Origin: Lineus longissimus
Taxonomy: Eukaryota; Nemertea; Pilidiophora; Heteronemertea; Lineidae
Reading direction: 5' to 3'
Length of the DNA stretch: 64,000 nucleotides
NCBI RefSeq assembly: GCF_910592395.1
Contig: NC_088308.1
Coordinates: forward strand, 11,487,001-11,551,000
A model generated the notes under the pieces. It saw only the letters and a list, made by a program, of their open reading frames with translations, made no database searches and was not told the origin of the DNA. The position numbers and the translations under genes are program-made. How positions within the stretch are numbered: position 1 is the first letter of the stretch; each line of letters starts with the position of its first letter. Shown here one piece after another: positions 45,201 through 48,594 of this stretch.

Positions 45201-46995
45201 TTGACATTTTGACATCATAATGCGTACATTGTACACGACATTACGACATGCAGGACATGTATTAACAATATTGGGTAATCTTTGATGTAAAGTACATAGT
45301 AAGAGGAAACCAAAGACCCGTAGGAAAACTCAGCTGAAGGAGAAGATCACATTCTCTGTCACAATGACTCACATCACCAAGGACTGACGAGTTAGGGCAT
45401 TAGCGATATTCCCACTGTGACACTCCGATAGCCCCAATTCGCATAATGTCTATGTATCCAACAAAGGGACAAATGTCCATGGAATAACGAAGATGTGGAG
45501 TTGACAATTTCTTTTGTTTACCCTCAAGAACAGTTTGGGATCTTCCAACAGTGGAATTCTGCAACCACCAAACCTCTAGTCTAAGTCCAAGTCAAATGTA
45601 CCATCGACAGGGTGGTGGACGCTGGTAAATTTTAGACAACTCGCTATAAATCTAGCACACAAATGTTAATGTTATGAAACGTTCAGGAAATGTGGAAGAT
45701 GTCCTGCTTATTTCATTTATGACCATTAGATTTGATTTTGATGTATTAAGTTAAACATTAACACCTTCAGTGCCGAACCACGTAGATCGACGTGGCCCAA
45801 ATCTCCCCCTTCGAGCTGGTTATGGACTTCATAAAAGAACTACGCCATCGCCATCTTCAGGGCAAGGTAGGAACTGAAAAGACCACACCACTGAATAACA
45901 AAATAAAGCTGTTCCGACACCGGGAATTTTTAGGGGGGTTGGGGGTGTTGGAAAAAGGGGTCATTTTGGTTATTTTTGGTCATTTTGGTTATTTTTGGTA
46001 ATTTTTCAACCAAAAAATAAGATATAGTAAAGGAGTGTACAGCAAACATAGCTCTATTGATTCAAGAAGGCCATGTCTTGGATAAGTTACTGCAAAAGAC
46101 CTTATGCAGTCATCTCTTATACTTTTTTCTTCTGGGGGTCGGAAAATGGGGTGTTGGGTGGTGAAACGCCGGCGCTGAAGGTGTTAAACTTGCTTTTAAA
46201 CTTGGTGGACGCTAGTGCTAAGTGGACACTAGGAATGATGTTTTAGGATGACCGCAATTTCTAGCAATTTCACAGTTGCCATGAAAAAGGCAACTGTGGA
46301 AATGAAGCACATTTTCCAAAGTTCATTGGATTTTACGGACTTTTTTGAAAGGGTAACATTCATATTTGAAAGTCAGCACCTCCATGCACTCTATTGAGCC
46401 TACTTTTGCAGTTCTTCTAAGGGTTTTTGGGCTCCCTCCACCCCCCCACATTTTAATTGTGATGAGCCGAGATGAAATTTCAGACCATTTCCTAACAGCA
46501 AAACCGCAAGACTGGAAAATATCAATCTATCTTTATCGACTTAAAGGAAACCTGTAGCGAAACGCTTATAAAAATGGGGATTTTTGAACGGCCCGGTTAA
46601 AACCTAAGGCGGGAAAAAGCGTCCATTGATAAATATTAGCAATTTCGAGTTCCCCAGGTAGTAGATTATATCTGCTGGGCATCTGGGTAACATTCCATAA
46701 CGCTGGCTGCATGACTCCAATGAACTGCATAAGAGGTAATCACCAATTAAGTTATTTTTACTATGTTCAGCTAGTCTAAATAAAGACTTGAGTCACTATA
46801 CTGGATCTCTTTACGAAAGCTCCTAATTGGTGACTAGGTGAGGTAAGGAAGGACAGTAAAATAGTTTATTGCATACCTGTTTAAAACAAAATGGCATAGC
46901 CAGCACACTGACACCAATGATACTGTTCCCAAGGTTAATGATGAATGGCCAGTGATTCTGCTTCATCTTGGATGTGCCACTCCCGGGAGGAATAC
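8553..46995 (-). CDS. SLC38A10: SLC38A10-like amino acid transporter, 17-exon gene model
   Basis: The spliced minus-strand model reads through 17 exons in consistent phase to about 904 residues. Residues 1-423 form the SLC38/APC-fold core. The first helix contains [17 protein letters not shown], followed by [24 protein letters not shown] (about 93-106), [10 protein letters not shown] (192-201), VGFFGYIAF (237-245), [10 protein letters not shown] and LGLTGATMG. These match vertebrate SLC38A10 block by block. The family moves neutral and acidic amino acids such as glutamine, alanine and aspartate across membranes, and reports place it in intracellular membranes and the brain. Residues 424-904 are a hydrophilic tail: Lys/Glu-rich, then a Gln-rich coiled coil (about 525-571), then Gln-Pro repeats. 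Human SLC38A10 (about 1119 residues) also has a long hydrophilic tail with a coiled coil, so the layout fits. The start Met at 46966 matches the human start position, but the frame is open to the exon edge, so an upstream exon is possible. Introns hold most of the transposons in the window. Confidence 0.92.
8770..9345 (-). repeat. Coding 24-bp minisatellite (8-residue Gln-Pro unit)
   Basis: The DNA unit is about 24 bp (CAACCTGTTCAGAATGCTG-like on the minus strand) and keeps the frame. Units differ by point changes and a few by small length changes of whole codons, as expected from slippage under coding constraint. The opposite strand stays open too and gives spurious Leu/Asn-rich frames. Confidence 0.85.
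11080..11560 (-). repeat. Diverged copy of the ~301-bp repeat family with terminal piece
   Basis: Contains 'accatctgacctctgtgac', 'gccccctggtggcc' at 11261-11274, 'aagtttcaagttcatagct' and, at its right edge, 'gctcccctaagatgagct', all hallmarks of the family on the minus strand. Strongly diverged from the young copies at 28 kb and 63 kb. Confidence 0.6.
11750..12330. repeat. Old copies of a related dispersed repeat
   Basis: Recurring 'caagatggcggcctggtggcc', 'ggagtaatagaactttg' and, at 12151-12188, 'tgacctctgtgaccttgaaaa' show that this is an old relative of the ~301-bp family. No coding potential. Confidence 0.5.
13118..13150 (-). CDS. SLC38A10: SLC38A10-like exon 16 (33-nt candidate microexon)
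   Basis: TTTTCCAG acceptor and a weak GTTTGG donor enclose 11 codons, [11 protein letters not shown], phase 0 on both sides, fitting exon 15 and exon 17. The composition suits the Pro/Lys-rich tail. Exon 15 can also join exon 17 directly in phase, so this exon may be optional or false. Confidence 0.42.
13225..14109 (+). pseudogene. Non-LTR retrotransposon ORF2 C-terminal fragment
   Basis: Read with frame changes near 13473 and 13605, the plus strand gives [68 protein letters not shown] and then a region ending [20 protein letters not shown]. The RR.AY.LMG.G.HG..GL and VIPRLLYGLE blocks are typical of the thumb/C-terminal part of CR1-group reverse transcriptases common in marine invertebrates. 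The catalytic part is missing and the frame is broken. Confidence 0.7.
14446..15395. repeat. 950-bp tandem duplication, copy 1
   Basis: Begins 'atcatttatgattatc' and ends 'tatgcgtgccataaa'. It is followed immediately by copy 2, with only a handful of substitutions and one 14-base difference between them. It carries a small MITE at 15032-15221. No coding content. Confidence 0.9.
15032..15221. mobile_element. 190-bp MITE inside duplication copy 1
   Basis: Terminal inverted repeats TGCGGTTCCATTACAG and its partner CTGTAGTGGAACCGCA match at 15 of 16 bases. The inside holds further short inverted 'atccggactt/agtccggat' pairs, so the single strand would fold well. The same element recurs at 15996-16185. 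Confidence 0.65.
15396..16359. repeat. 950-bp tandem duplication, copy 2 (964 bp)
   Basis: Same start and end as copy 1. The extra 14 bases (ggctggcctgtcct-type) lie near 15692, inside a GC-rich patch that itself looks like a small slippage product. The near identity points to a recent event. Confidence 0.9.
15996..16185. mobile_element. 190-bp MITE inside duplication copy 2
   Basis: Same element as at 15032-15221, carried along by the segmental duplication and not by transposition, because the flanks are duplicated too. Confidence 0.65.
16468..16928. mobile_element. Tc1/mariner-type MITE with TA target site
   Basis: Perfect terminal inverted repeats CTGTAACCCGGGAAA and TTTCCCGGGTTACAG are flanked on each side by TA. 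A second, inner inverted pair (tgttacagtaatt near 16563 and aattactgtaaca near 16815) suggests nested insertion. The middle holds a piece of the GAGCT-ended dispersed repeat. No transposase is present; the superfamily is inferred from the TA duplication. Confidence 0.65.
17232..17372 (-). CDS. SLC38A10: SLC38A10-like exon 15, Gln-rich coiled coil
   Basis: Encodes 47 codons with heptad-like Leu/Ile spacing ([19 protein letters not shown], then [18 protein letters not shown]). This mirrors the LLQVIKEQ...LLAVIEEQHKEI coiled coil in the vertebrate tail and is the best evidence that the tail exons belong to this gene. Acceptor GACAG, donor GTCAGT (slightly unusual). Phase 0 at both ends. Confidence 0.82.
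17459..18307. mobile_element. Dispersed non-autonomous element (CAAGAGGCCC ... GAGCT type)
   Basis: Starts CAAGAGGCCCAAGGGCCTGG then CGCTCAGCT, and ends in the hairpin TCAGCTTGTCAGCTGAGCTA. The same pair of ends occurs at 22520 and 24268. Inside are 'gaccttgaaaagtaggt', a tRNA-like 'gtgggttccaatcccac' block (minus strand, about 17855-17880), and 'gccccctggtggcca' at 18085-18099, linking it to the ~301-bp family. Confidence 0.6.
18219..18248. repeat. (ACAG)n microsatellite
   Basis: About seven ACAG units near the 3' end of the dispersed element, in the position where other copies carry GGAT or CGT runs. Confidence 0.85.
18308..20542. other. Intron 14, no feature recognised
   Basis: AT-rich, with scattered 'tacatgtacatgta' motifs common in this DNA. 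The open frames of 60-76 codons show no motifs or splice support. Confidence 0.5.
20543..20671 (-). CDS. SLC38A10: SLC38A10-like exon 14
   Basis: Encodes [20 protein letters not shown] and a Lys/Glu-rich stretch ending NKKAE. Acceptor CTTACAG, donor GTAATG. Phase 0 at both ends, 43 codons. Confidence 0.75.
21065..21150 (-). CDS. SLC38A10: SLC38A10-like exon 13
   Basis: Encodes [18 protein letters not shown] and a Lys/Glu-rich end. Acceptor TTGTAG is clear. The donor is chosen as GTAAAG after ...SKEE, because reading on meets a stop (KKKVGV*) and because this choice gives phase 0 for exon 14. A short alternative C-terminus by intron retention is possible. Confidence 0.65.
21756..21842 (-). 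CDS. SLC38A10: SLC38A10-like exon 12
   Basis: Low-complexity Lys/Asp-rich tail exon ([17 protein letters not shown]). Acceptor TTTTCAG, donor GTAAGC. Phase 1 in, 1 out. Supported by phase and strong splice sites rather than by sequence conservation. Confidence 0.75.
22193..22328 (-). CDS. SLC38A10: SLC38A10-like exon 11
   Basis: Encodes the last helix, [18 protein letters not shown], then the start of the hydrophilic tail with [17 protein letters not shown]. Acceptor TTTCAG, donor GTGAGT. Phase 0 in, 1 out. Confidence 0.88.
22520..24268. mobile_element. Larger copy of the CAAGAGGCCC ... GAGCT element
   Basis: Left end CAAGAGGCCCAAGGGACTGG then CGCTCAGCTGAG; right end CTGACTTAGTCAGCTGAGCT. 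The interior (about 1.7 kb) has no transposase-like frame. It may hold further insertions, since it is twice the length of the copy at 17459. Confidence 0.5.
24120..24206. repeat. (GGAT)n microsatellite
   Basis: About 20 GGAT units, nearly uninterrupted, close to the right end of the surrounding dispersed element. Likely highly variable in length. Confidence 0.9.
24400..24518 (-). CDS. SLC38A10: SLC38A10-like exon 10
   Basis: Encodes [20 protein letters not shown], then [10 protein letters not shown]: the near-universal [11 protein letters not shown]...PA helix of SLC38. Acceptor TTTCAG, donor GTAGGG. Phase 1 in, 0 out. Confidence 0.92.
25178..25298 (-). CDS. SLC38A10: SLC38A10-like exon 9
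   Basis: Encodes QKTSYHDN, then [20 protein letters not shown] and VGVVVPN, matching MPPLRFKALTLSVV...GILIPN of the family. Acceptor TGGTAG, donor GTAAGC. Phase 0 in, 1 out. Confidence 0.9.
25629..25824. mobile_element. 196-bp MITE, copy A
   Basis: Terminal inverted repeats ATATGTGACCCATCACAGCA and the partner ending GCGACGGGTCACATAT. Internal text 'atgtcgctctgagct', 'ggttgagac' and 'tcatcttctgtgcgacatgtg' is shared with copy B at 26277-26473. Confidence 0.75.
25913..26098 (-). CDS. SLC38A10: SLC38A10-like exon 8
   Basis: Encodes [20 protein letters not shown], a loop, then [20 protein letters not shown], the 'GFP..I.PCR' helix that is strongly conserved in SLC38 and SLC32. Acceptor TTTGCAG, donor GTAAGT. 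Phase 0 at both ends. It lies between two same-orientation copies of one MITE (25629-25824 and 26277-26473). Confidence 0.92.
26277..26473. mobile_element. 197-bp MITE, copy B
   Basis: Same element and orientation as copy A, ends ATATGTGACCTACTACTGC and GTGGTGGGTCACATAT. Moderate divergence between the copies argues for separate insertions. Confidence 0.75.
26518..27130. repeat. Diverged copy of the GGCCAGGGGCCATTGTG-ended repeat
   Basis: Begins 'agcggccaggggccattgtg' like the element end at 28378, and contains 'tgtgaccttgaaag', 'accagggtgacatattgg' and 'ccttcaatgcactcatgttata'. Old and without coding content. Confidence 0.5.
27275..27377 (-). CDS. SLC38A10: SLC38A10-like exon 7
   Basis: Encodes [20 protein letters not shown] and a helix ending SVYLM, aligning with VLPTYDSLDEPSVKTM in vertebrates. 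Acceptor TTTGCAG, donor GTAAGT. Phase 2 in, 0 out. Confidence 0.9.
27585..27830 (-). mobile_element. tRNA-derived SINE
   Basis: The minus strand reads a tRNA-like head with a B-box-like 'ggttgtaggttcaa' and then 'gtccttgggcaaggcact', followed by 'cttctctccacccagg' and 'aataaataggtacc'. This tRNA head plus CCTTGGGCAAGGCACT body is typical of SINEs in marine invertebrates. It would be copied by a partner LINE. Confidence 0.6.
28378..30842. mobile_element. Composite element with a ~301-bp tandem array and inverted ends
   Basis: The ends GAAACGGCCAGGGGCCATTG (28378) and its inverted partner (CAATGGCCCCTGGCCGTTTC, ending near 30843) enclose two opposed halves. The left half (to about 28970) carries one monomer on the minus strand; the right half (from about 29035) carries about five monomers on the plus strand. 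The halves meet at 'ggctcaccgtaaggggagtc' and a short CGT run. No transposase is visible. Confidence 0.65.
29035..30470 (+). repeat. ~301-bp tandem repeat array, about five monomers
   Basis: Each monomer runs: ggcacgtttcttaacc - agctatgaacttgaaa - ccgatctgattct - GGCCACCAGGGGGCCA - tgatatctcgcttatta - gtaggtactc - TTTTCAAGGTCACAGAGGTC - atggcgtaaattggcc. The CCACCAGGGGGCC core lies at 29148, 29450, 29751, 30051 and 30352, giving spacings of 302, 301, 300 and 301 bp. A further monomer with a mutated core (ccaccaagaggcc) follows at about 30603. Confidence 0.9.
30863..32064. mobile_element. 1.2-kb inverted-repeat transposon, superfamily uncertain
   Basis: Ends CAAGGCTCAAAATAA and TTATTTTGAGCCCTG match at 14 of 15 when inverted. 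CTGGT stands on both sides (30858-30862 and 32065-32069), so removal restores the repeat-family text 'ccccctggtggcc'. The inside has no recognisable transposase; minus frames at 31371-31643 and 31586-31993 are open but unknown. A second terminus-like 'caacccctg' near 31935 hints at a hAT piece inside. Five-base duplications occur in Transib and some others, but the ends do not fit Transib. Confidence 0.6.
32065..32464 (-). repeat. ~301-bp repeat, left part split by the Kolobok-like element
   Basis: Minus-orientation monomers with 'gcctgctggtggcc' rebuilt at the insertion point, 'tgacctctgtgaccttgaaaa' at 32217-32237, and a second, slightly changed CTCF-like core (tcccctggtggc, 32363-32374). 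The text 'gctttagtggttaa' stops at the TTAA at 32461 and continues as 'gaaacgtgcc' after 36322. Confidence 0.8.
33287..33904 (-). CDS. Second ORF of the Kolobok-like element, P2X7 C-terminal-like domain
   Basis: This 205-residue frame starts eight bases after the transposase stop, in another frame. Residues 1-90 are acidic and Pro-rich ([19 protein letters not shown]). Then comes a Cys/His block, [17 protein letters not shown] (about 98-114), and a C-terminal part with [15 protein letters not shown] and [20 protein letters not shown] ending PYMGHKW. The pattern Y..F....(gap)..R..+P.CV...+R..+P.P.G..Y.G.+ resembles the zinc-binding cytoplasmic domain of P2X7 receptors (P2RX7_C), also seen in orphan proteins of marine invertebrates. 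Its role in transposition is unknown; DNA or protein binding through zinc is a guess. It could be translated from a spliced or bicistronic message. Confidence 0.6.
   Translation of the reverse strand: MAEELKVVSLALTTEQREAIHAFFNFYNWDYVELDHPPNEENQALQDDIQNEGNIQGDNDELEPLPVPGGVVDPPPPQPQEEDHELSEPVIAPVPGADMCQHCNSSPCVTTHPQRWLGNGQAPRNGNNLIRKQLYKKFWKMMEDRGSWNHPLYIGKKQQMQQQYMADDPSIVWTCREVMPDCVLETVRNLYPNPPGIPYMGHKWQ
33913..35757 (-). CDS. Kolobok-like DDE transposase, 614 residues
   Basis: The protein would cut and paste the surrounding element at TTAA sites. The core runs from about residue 285: [20 protein letters not shown] holds candidate first Asp residues (290/294), [11 protein letters not shown] gives the second (361), then [16 protein letters not shown], a Cys/His patch ([10 protein letters not shown], 453-462), and the Glu in [18 protein letters not shown] (509), followed by [15 protein letters not shown]. 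The order D...D-HD-WH.-K...E-FH..L..F..KR...LALD.N.N is the Kolobok pattern. The N-terminal 130 residues are Lys/Arg/Asn-rich with no THAP zinc finger visible, though many Kolobok proteins carry one, so a 5' exon could be missing. Several start codons lie close together; the first, at 35757, is used. Assignment rests on recognised motif order, not an alignment. Confidence 0.7.
   Translation of the reverse strand: MTTMESEMNILASSEGVRDVDLGLERFRDENRQQHSRKRKSTNRSRNEATETKKALVKGGLNFYCANDEEKVNFFNKMDRIKAKLGGGICSVVSNYQFLNEVIDFYVENNATHNENDDASSPAMTSTTVPQVTPSYQLCAREDIKQPLFVCTGSSIRNLIGRVQTHSLNCKGNLHTKEFRRDGHTACLTLACQGTEQHNLHWTSSPHVENGGKFLVNARLAHGFFTSGLLPVQYTKFVESSDIGVLSSETLNRFMDTYCPIVQQQAEESKQDDILMESSLSMANGVEAIDISTDARHCWRKNAEFSDVVCLGDQSNKVLHIATISKTVDDPVTQRHELIGVKEIYKVLDDQQVPVRYHSHDHNNSITKFVTEERKETRNAEDIWHTTKGIAKSVRKITQGPKKDMGKKWHQQQADKAASIKTHVYWCIKNCDADEQKLRAGIGNIIDHYQGNHSKCSKDSRCQEEHYEPSKKLITDTVAEKLLKDYLYKLDIYKRPQNYAGSKDTLYVESFNNALLQFHDKRIVFGERSYKLRTNLALIDWNANVNRDHTSVKFVFDAKAPRRQVGKPVLVKKTYDYRDEILDRWMHTSMHPHAWTVPFIVNLAGLFQVQVSRL
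36323..36999 (-). repeat. ~301-bp repeat, right part after the Kolobok-like element
   Basis: Two minus-orientation monomers with perfect cores (ggccccctggtgg at 36512-36524 and 36813-36825, 301 bp apart), ending in 'gactcccctacggtgagcc', the family terminus also seen inverted near 28971 and 63000. Confidence 0.85.
37025..37146 (-). CDS. SLC38A10: SLC38A10-like exon 6
   Basis: Encodes IFFTSLPNI, then [20 protein letters not shown], matching the RWEG.F...PIFGMSFACQ block of the family (extracellular loop and helix 6 start). Acceptor TTTTCAG, donor GTAAGT. Phase 0 in, 2 out. The 9.6-kb intron after it contains the Kolobok-like transposon and the ~301-bp repeats. Confidence 0.9.
37147..37688. 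other. Intron 5, no feature recognised
   Basis: Text near 37400-37460 ('aacaactaggctatggtgcttggccttgggtgcc') may be a decayed tRNA-derived SINE. Nothing else stands out. Confidence 0.4.
37689..37829 (-). CDS. SLC38A10: SLC38A10-like exon 5
   Basis: Encodes two helices around [19 protein letters not shown], the family's 'PL-L-R....S..S' loop, ending in FYLVFVVL. Acceptor ATTTCAG, donor GTAAGT. Phase 0 at both ends. Confidence 0.9.
37830..38384. other. Intron 4, no feature recognised
   Basis: AT-rich; no repeat border or exon candidate is convincing. Confidence 0.45.
38385..38472 (-). CDS. SLC38A10: SLC38A10-like exon 4
   Basis: Encodes [20 protein letters not shown] (helix 3), nearly identical to the human block, then PLIISKVLQ. 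Acceptor TTTTCACAG, donor GTAGAG. Phase 2 in, 0 out. The most diagnostic exon of the gene. Confidence 0.92.
38640..38775 (-). mobile_element. SINE fragment
   Basis: Shares 'gcattttgcatgcca.tatggttag', 'tcatttgaaggacaaagc.a.tcagg' and 'ggaaacagtggtgctctt..g.attggaacccacaat' with the copy at 39150-39465. The minus strand shows a B-box-like 'gtgggttccaat'. Confidence 0.6.
38893..38938 (-). CDS. SLC38A10: SLC38A10-like exon 3 (46 nt)
   Basis: Short exon between TTTCAG and GTATGT, encoding [15 protein letters not shown] with split codons at both ends. It aligns with the YGKAGKMLVE block that opens helix 3 of the family. Phase 1 in, phase 2 out, fitting both neighbours. Confidence 0.85.
39150..39465 (-). 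mobile_element. tRNA-derived SINE, fuller copy
   Basis: The minus strand reads 'cacggtggttagagggtctggct' (A-box-like), 'gattgtgggttccaat' (B-box-like) and 'gtccttgaacaagacact', then the body shared with the fragment at 38640. About 315 bp with a possible internal insertion near 39200-39310. Confidence 0.65.
39690..39807 (-). CDS. SLC38A10: SLC38A10-like exon 2
   Basis: Acceptor TTTCAG, donor GTAAGT. Encodes [18 protein letters not shown] (helix 2) then [14 protein letters not shown]. The S-KRR-Y block aligns directly with vertebrate SLC38A10. Phase 0 in, phase 1 out. Intron 1, between this exon and exon 1, holds the intact gypsy element. Confidence 0.9.
40112..40277 (+). repeat. 5' LTR, 166 bp
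   Basis: Begins TGTAGTGTAATCTG and ends GGCAACTGAACA, so it has the standard TG...CA borders. By eye identical to the 3' LTR, which implies little time since insertion. Confidence 0.95.
40278..40290 (+). promoter_or_regulatory. Primer binding site, tRNA-Leu type
   Basis: TGGTGTCAGAAG directly follows the 5' LTR and is the exact complement of a leucine tRNA 3' end (CTTCTGACACCA). It would prime minus-strand DNA synthesis. Confidence 0.8.
40490..44563 (+). CDS. Gag-Pol polyprotein of the gypsy element, 1357 residues, intact
   Basis: A single open frame covers Gag and Pol, with no frameshift between them. Gag: [16 protein letters not shown] from about residue 34, then two zinc knuckles from about 252 ([13 protein letters not shown] and [14 protein letters not shown]). 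Protease: DTGA at about 335. Reverse transcriptase: [15 protein letters not shown] and CHMDDILVF with the catalytic DD at 610-611. RNase [13 protein letters not shown] from Asp 757, and [10 protein letters not shown]. Integrase: zinc finger HEGHQG...C.IC from 982, and the DDE triad at about Asp 1045, Asp 1098 and Glu 1134. No chromodomain is recognised. The Met at 40565 ([10 protein letters not shown]) may be the real start, since the first 25 residues look unlike Gag. All catalytic residues are present, so the copy may be active. Confidence 0.95.
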   Translation: MNDESEDNLRNFRDILPFPVTVITTMAQFQVQPPESFDFGKPEGWNKWIRRFDRFRQVSGLAAKSGEEQVNTLVYSMGDEAEDILTSLRLTNDEKKDYEVIKTKLQGYFEPKRNVIFERAKFNQRFQREGESVDTFITDLHTLAEKCDFGTLHDELIRDRIVVGLRDSKLSERLQLDADLSLKTAMDKTRQSESIKKQQGVLRAATSPAVVAKVGFQKGKKSGSHKAKQQDKPSRPAEGKPQAKPKGKGKSCQNCGLNHDKRPCPAKDAECHFCAKVGHYKKCCRTRKRVNEIQISEDQQTAFLGSVNVESEDDDFNLWSSRVKISGHELDWKIDTGAEVTCLPLRDYRESFGKLHKSNKVLVGAGSNKLDVLGMFHAKLAKGQHATLAEVYVVRGLAKPLLGDKAIRKLNLVSVVRAVCKSQLTKWKKQFPELFANLGKMTGEYEIKLEDSANPYAISSPRRVPIPLYNKVKAELLRMEKLGVISRITEPTNWCAGIVVVPKSNGTVRICVDLTKLNESVKRENFILPSVDSTLARLSGAKVFSKLDANSGFWQIPLSKESSRLCCFITPFGRFVFNRLPFGISSAPEIFQRRMQEMLDGLEGVVCHMDDILVFGADQAEHDERLKAVLQRLKDAGVTLNEAKCEFSVDRVKYLGYLITAEGIFPDSDKINAIQKMAKPQNVSDIRRFLGMVNQLGKFIPNLADKTEPLRSLLSKKNQWCWGSSQDHAFQDLKACLSSTTVLGMYDPSRDTVVSADSSSFGLGAVIKQKQEDDMWKPIAYASRSLSDTEKRYAQVEKEALASAWACDRFQVYLLGKRFTLETDHKPLVALLGSKSVDELPARVQRFKLRMMRFSYDIVHVPGKELYTADTLSRAPISSPLSTVEEGFAQDVKAYVDMVVEHLPATEKRLKEIRQKQEEDEVCRQVVKYCQDGWPDRPFVKGAILPYYQVAGELTVMDGLLMKGTRIVIPTCMRLELLDKIHEGHQGITKCRRRAQESIWWPGLSSQIESLVQNCNICARERVVRHEPNITTEFPKRPWQVVGTDLFEFKKRHYLVVVDYFSRYIEIAKLTELSSGATINHLKSIFARHGVPERVRSDNGPQYSAQDFADFADVYTFQHVTSSPLYPQGNAEVERAVKTVKGLVKKGKDPYLALLTYRATPLYHGYSPAELLFGRRLRTNLPQHPNMLAPAWPDLNNLVQTEQDYRMKMAKNADRRHGVQVLSDLCEGEKVWVCDKNIPAIITGNAETPRSYTLETETGSSLRRNRRSLRRLAPRLNLQDNPADESVQENILPPPERQSIVLPNAGQSSENGQNNVQSDQSVSSTTVNNSPGRSASCSDQYVTRSGRVSKSVIKLDL
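44564..44976 (+). other. Non-coding 3' region of the gypsy element
   Basis: Lies between the Pol stop and the polypurine tract. No open frame of note; no envelope gene. Confidence 0.8.
44977..44986 (+). promoter_or_regulatory. Polypurine tract
   Basis: The purine run GAAAGGGGGA lies directly before the 3' LTR, as required for plus-strand priming. Confidence 0.8.
44987..45152 (+). repeat. 3' LTR, 166 bp
   Basis: Same length, borders and sequence as the 5' LTR. Confidence 0.95.
45762..46183. mobile_element. 422-bp MITE at a TTAA site
   Basis: Ends CACCTTCAGTGCCG and (inverted) CACCTTCAGCGCCG match at 13 of 14, with TTAA on each side (45758-45761 and 46184-46187). A TTAA duplication suggests a piggyBac- or Kolobok-type mobiliser. 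Its ends differ from those of the Kolobok-like element at 32465. Includes a 'ttttggttatttttggtcatttt' slippage patch near 45965. Confidence 0.65.
46877..46995 (-). CDS. SLC38A10: SLC38A10-like exon 1 (first recognised)
   Basis: Bordered by TTTCAG-type acceptor text on its 5' side and GTATGC donor on its 3' side. The ATG at 46966 starts [14 protein letters not shown], then [16 protein letters not shown]: transmembrane helix 1 with its unwound GVSVL segment, which in this fold takes part in substrate and sodium binding. Upstream of the ATG 29 bases are open in frame to the acceptor, so the true start may lie in another exon. Ends in phase 0. Confidence 0.88.
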
Positions 46996-48160
46996 CTGAA
47001 ATCGAGGAACAAACATGATAGAATAAGCAAACAAGTTAACATTCTGATCAAGGTCTATTCTACGAAATGAAGATTTAAGACTTGTTCAGCTGTCACTATA
47101 GATTCATGCACTTGATTGGGAACAACGTTCACATGACGTAGTGTTGGCCGTCGTCACGTCACCATGCATTTTACATTACTGTAACGTGACGAGACGCGAC
47201 GTTTTTGTAAACGTTGGTCCCAATCAAATGCATGGATCTATAGTGTCAGACTCACAATCAAAGGGTTGTGGCTTCGAATTCCTGTTCAAATTGTCGCTTT
47301 GTGTTTCACAGGTTGAAGTAAGTACTGAATTAGCTGCAGAGAAGAGGGTGGCAGACAAGGGACAACACACAGGCATGACATGGTCACAGAATAAAACAAT
47401 CCGATAATGCTCATGGAGAGCTTCTGACGTGTTTCGAGTGTGTGCATGCACAACCTGCGAAAATAAATTTCTGCCATTTTGCAAAAAGCTTTTTCACAGG
47501 CAGCGTACGTCGTTTACCATGACATAAAAGTCATATTTTAAATCAAATAATCACCTAAACCATTCAAAATATCATAAACATTGGAAGACATGGACAACTT
47601 CAAGTAAATCCCCCAGTTTAGGCCATACCCTTCTTGATAGACAAATTCTTGTCTCCAGGTAAACATTCATTCCGATGTACAGTGCCTGATATGGACATCA
47701 TGTCCCACATGGCCTGGATACTGTTTCCAACAGGCCTTGTGTCCAGGCCATGAAGTTAAATTCGACCATGCCTAAATGTTTCATTACACTTCTACCTGGA
47801 ACCAAGAATTTGTTTATCAACAAGGGTAGGCCTATGCCTATGGCCTTAACTGGTGGATTGCTTGAAAAAACTTGTCTATTGTTAATTTTATGCCATGGTA
47901 AACAAACGTTGCCTGTGAAAAAGCCTTTATCAAAATTGCTGAAATTAATTTTTGCTGGTTGTCTATTTCAGTTGGCCTAGGCCTAGTATTATTTAATTTG
48001 TTTTGGCACTGATTCGTCCTCTTCGAAGAGACCTATTATTTGACTGTGAGTGATTACTAAGGCAGAAAGGACAATGTTAGTTATGGTTTGATTAAGAACC
48101 AGGCATATGGATAAGACAGTGATCTCCATGATGATGATGCCATTGTCTACACTACACTAC
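46996..48160. other. Upstream flank of the transporter gene, no feature recognised
   Basis: The region should contain the 5' untranslated exon or promoter of the minus-strand gene, but no TATA-like box, CpG-rich patch or upstream exon is clear. Confidence 0.4.
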
Positions 48161-48170
48161 GGTGTATGAC

Positions 48171-48594
48171 CAACTCGGCCTATTACCAACTCACCCTACC
48201 AACTCGGCCTGGGTTATAAATCATTGGTTTATTGGCATAAGTTTTTCTTATATTTTTTTGTTTTTTGTTGGTATATATAGGCCTACTATGTATTCATTCC
48301 TGTTGGAAATTTGAAGAAAATTTATTGGGATTTGAAGGAGAAATCCATGAAATAACGGCGGCGAGTGTGGAAAAGTCGCGGTAGCACTCCAAATGCACAT
48401 TCATGACTGTGATTTCATGGATTTATCCTCCAAATCTTGATGAATTCTCTTCAAATTTCCAACAGGAATGAATAAATAGTAGGCCTATATATATAGCAAC
48501 AAAAAAAAACAATATAAGGAAAACTTATGCCAATAAACCGATGATTTATAACCCAGGCCGAGTTGGTGGGCCCAGTTGGTAATAGGCCGAGTTG
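48171..48594. mobile_element. Foldback element with 183-bp inverted arms
   Basis: Left arm 48171-48353 and right arm 48412-48594 are near-perfect inverted copies (for example 'tggaaatttgaagaaaatttattgggattt' versus its inverted mate), with 58 bases between. The outer ends are built from CAACTCGGCCTATTACCAAC and CCAACTCGGCCTGGG blocks. The short spacer would allow a very stable cruciform or hairpin RNA. No coding content. Confidence 0.8.
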
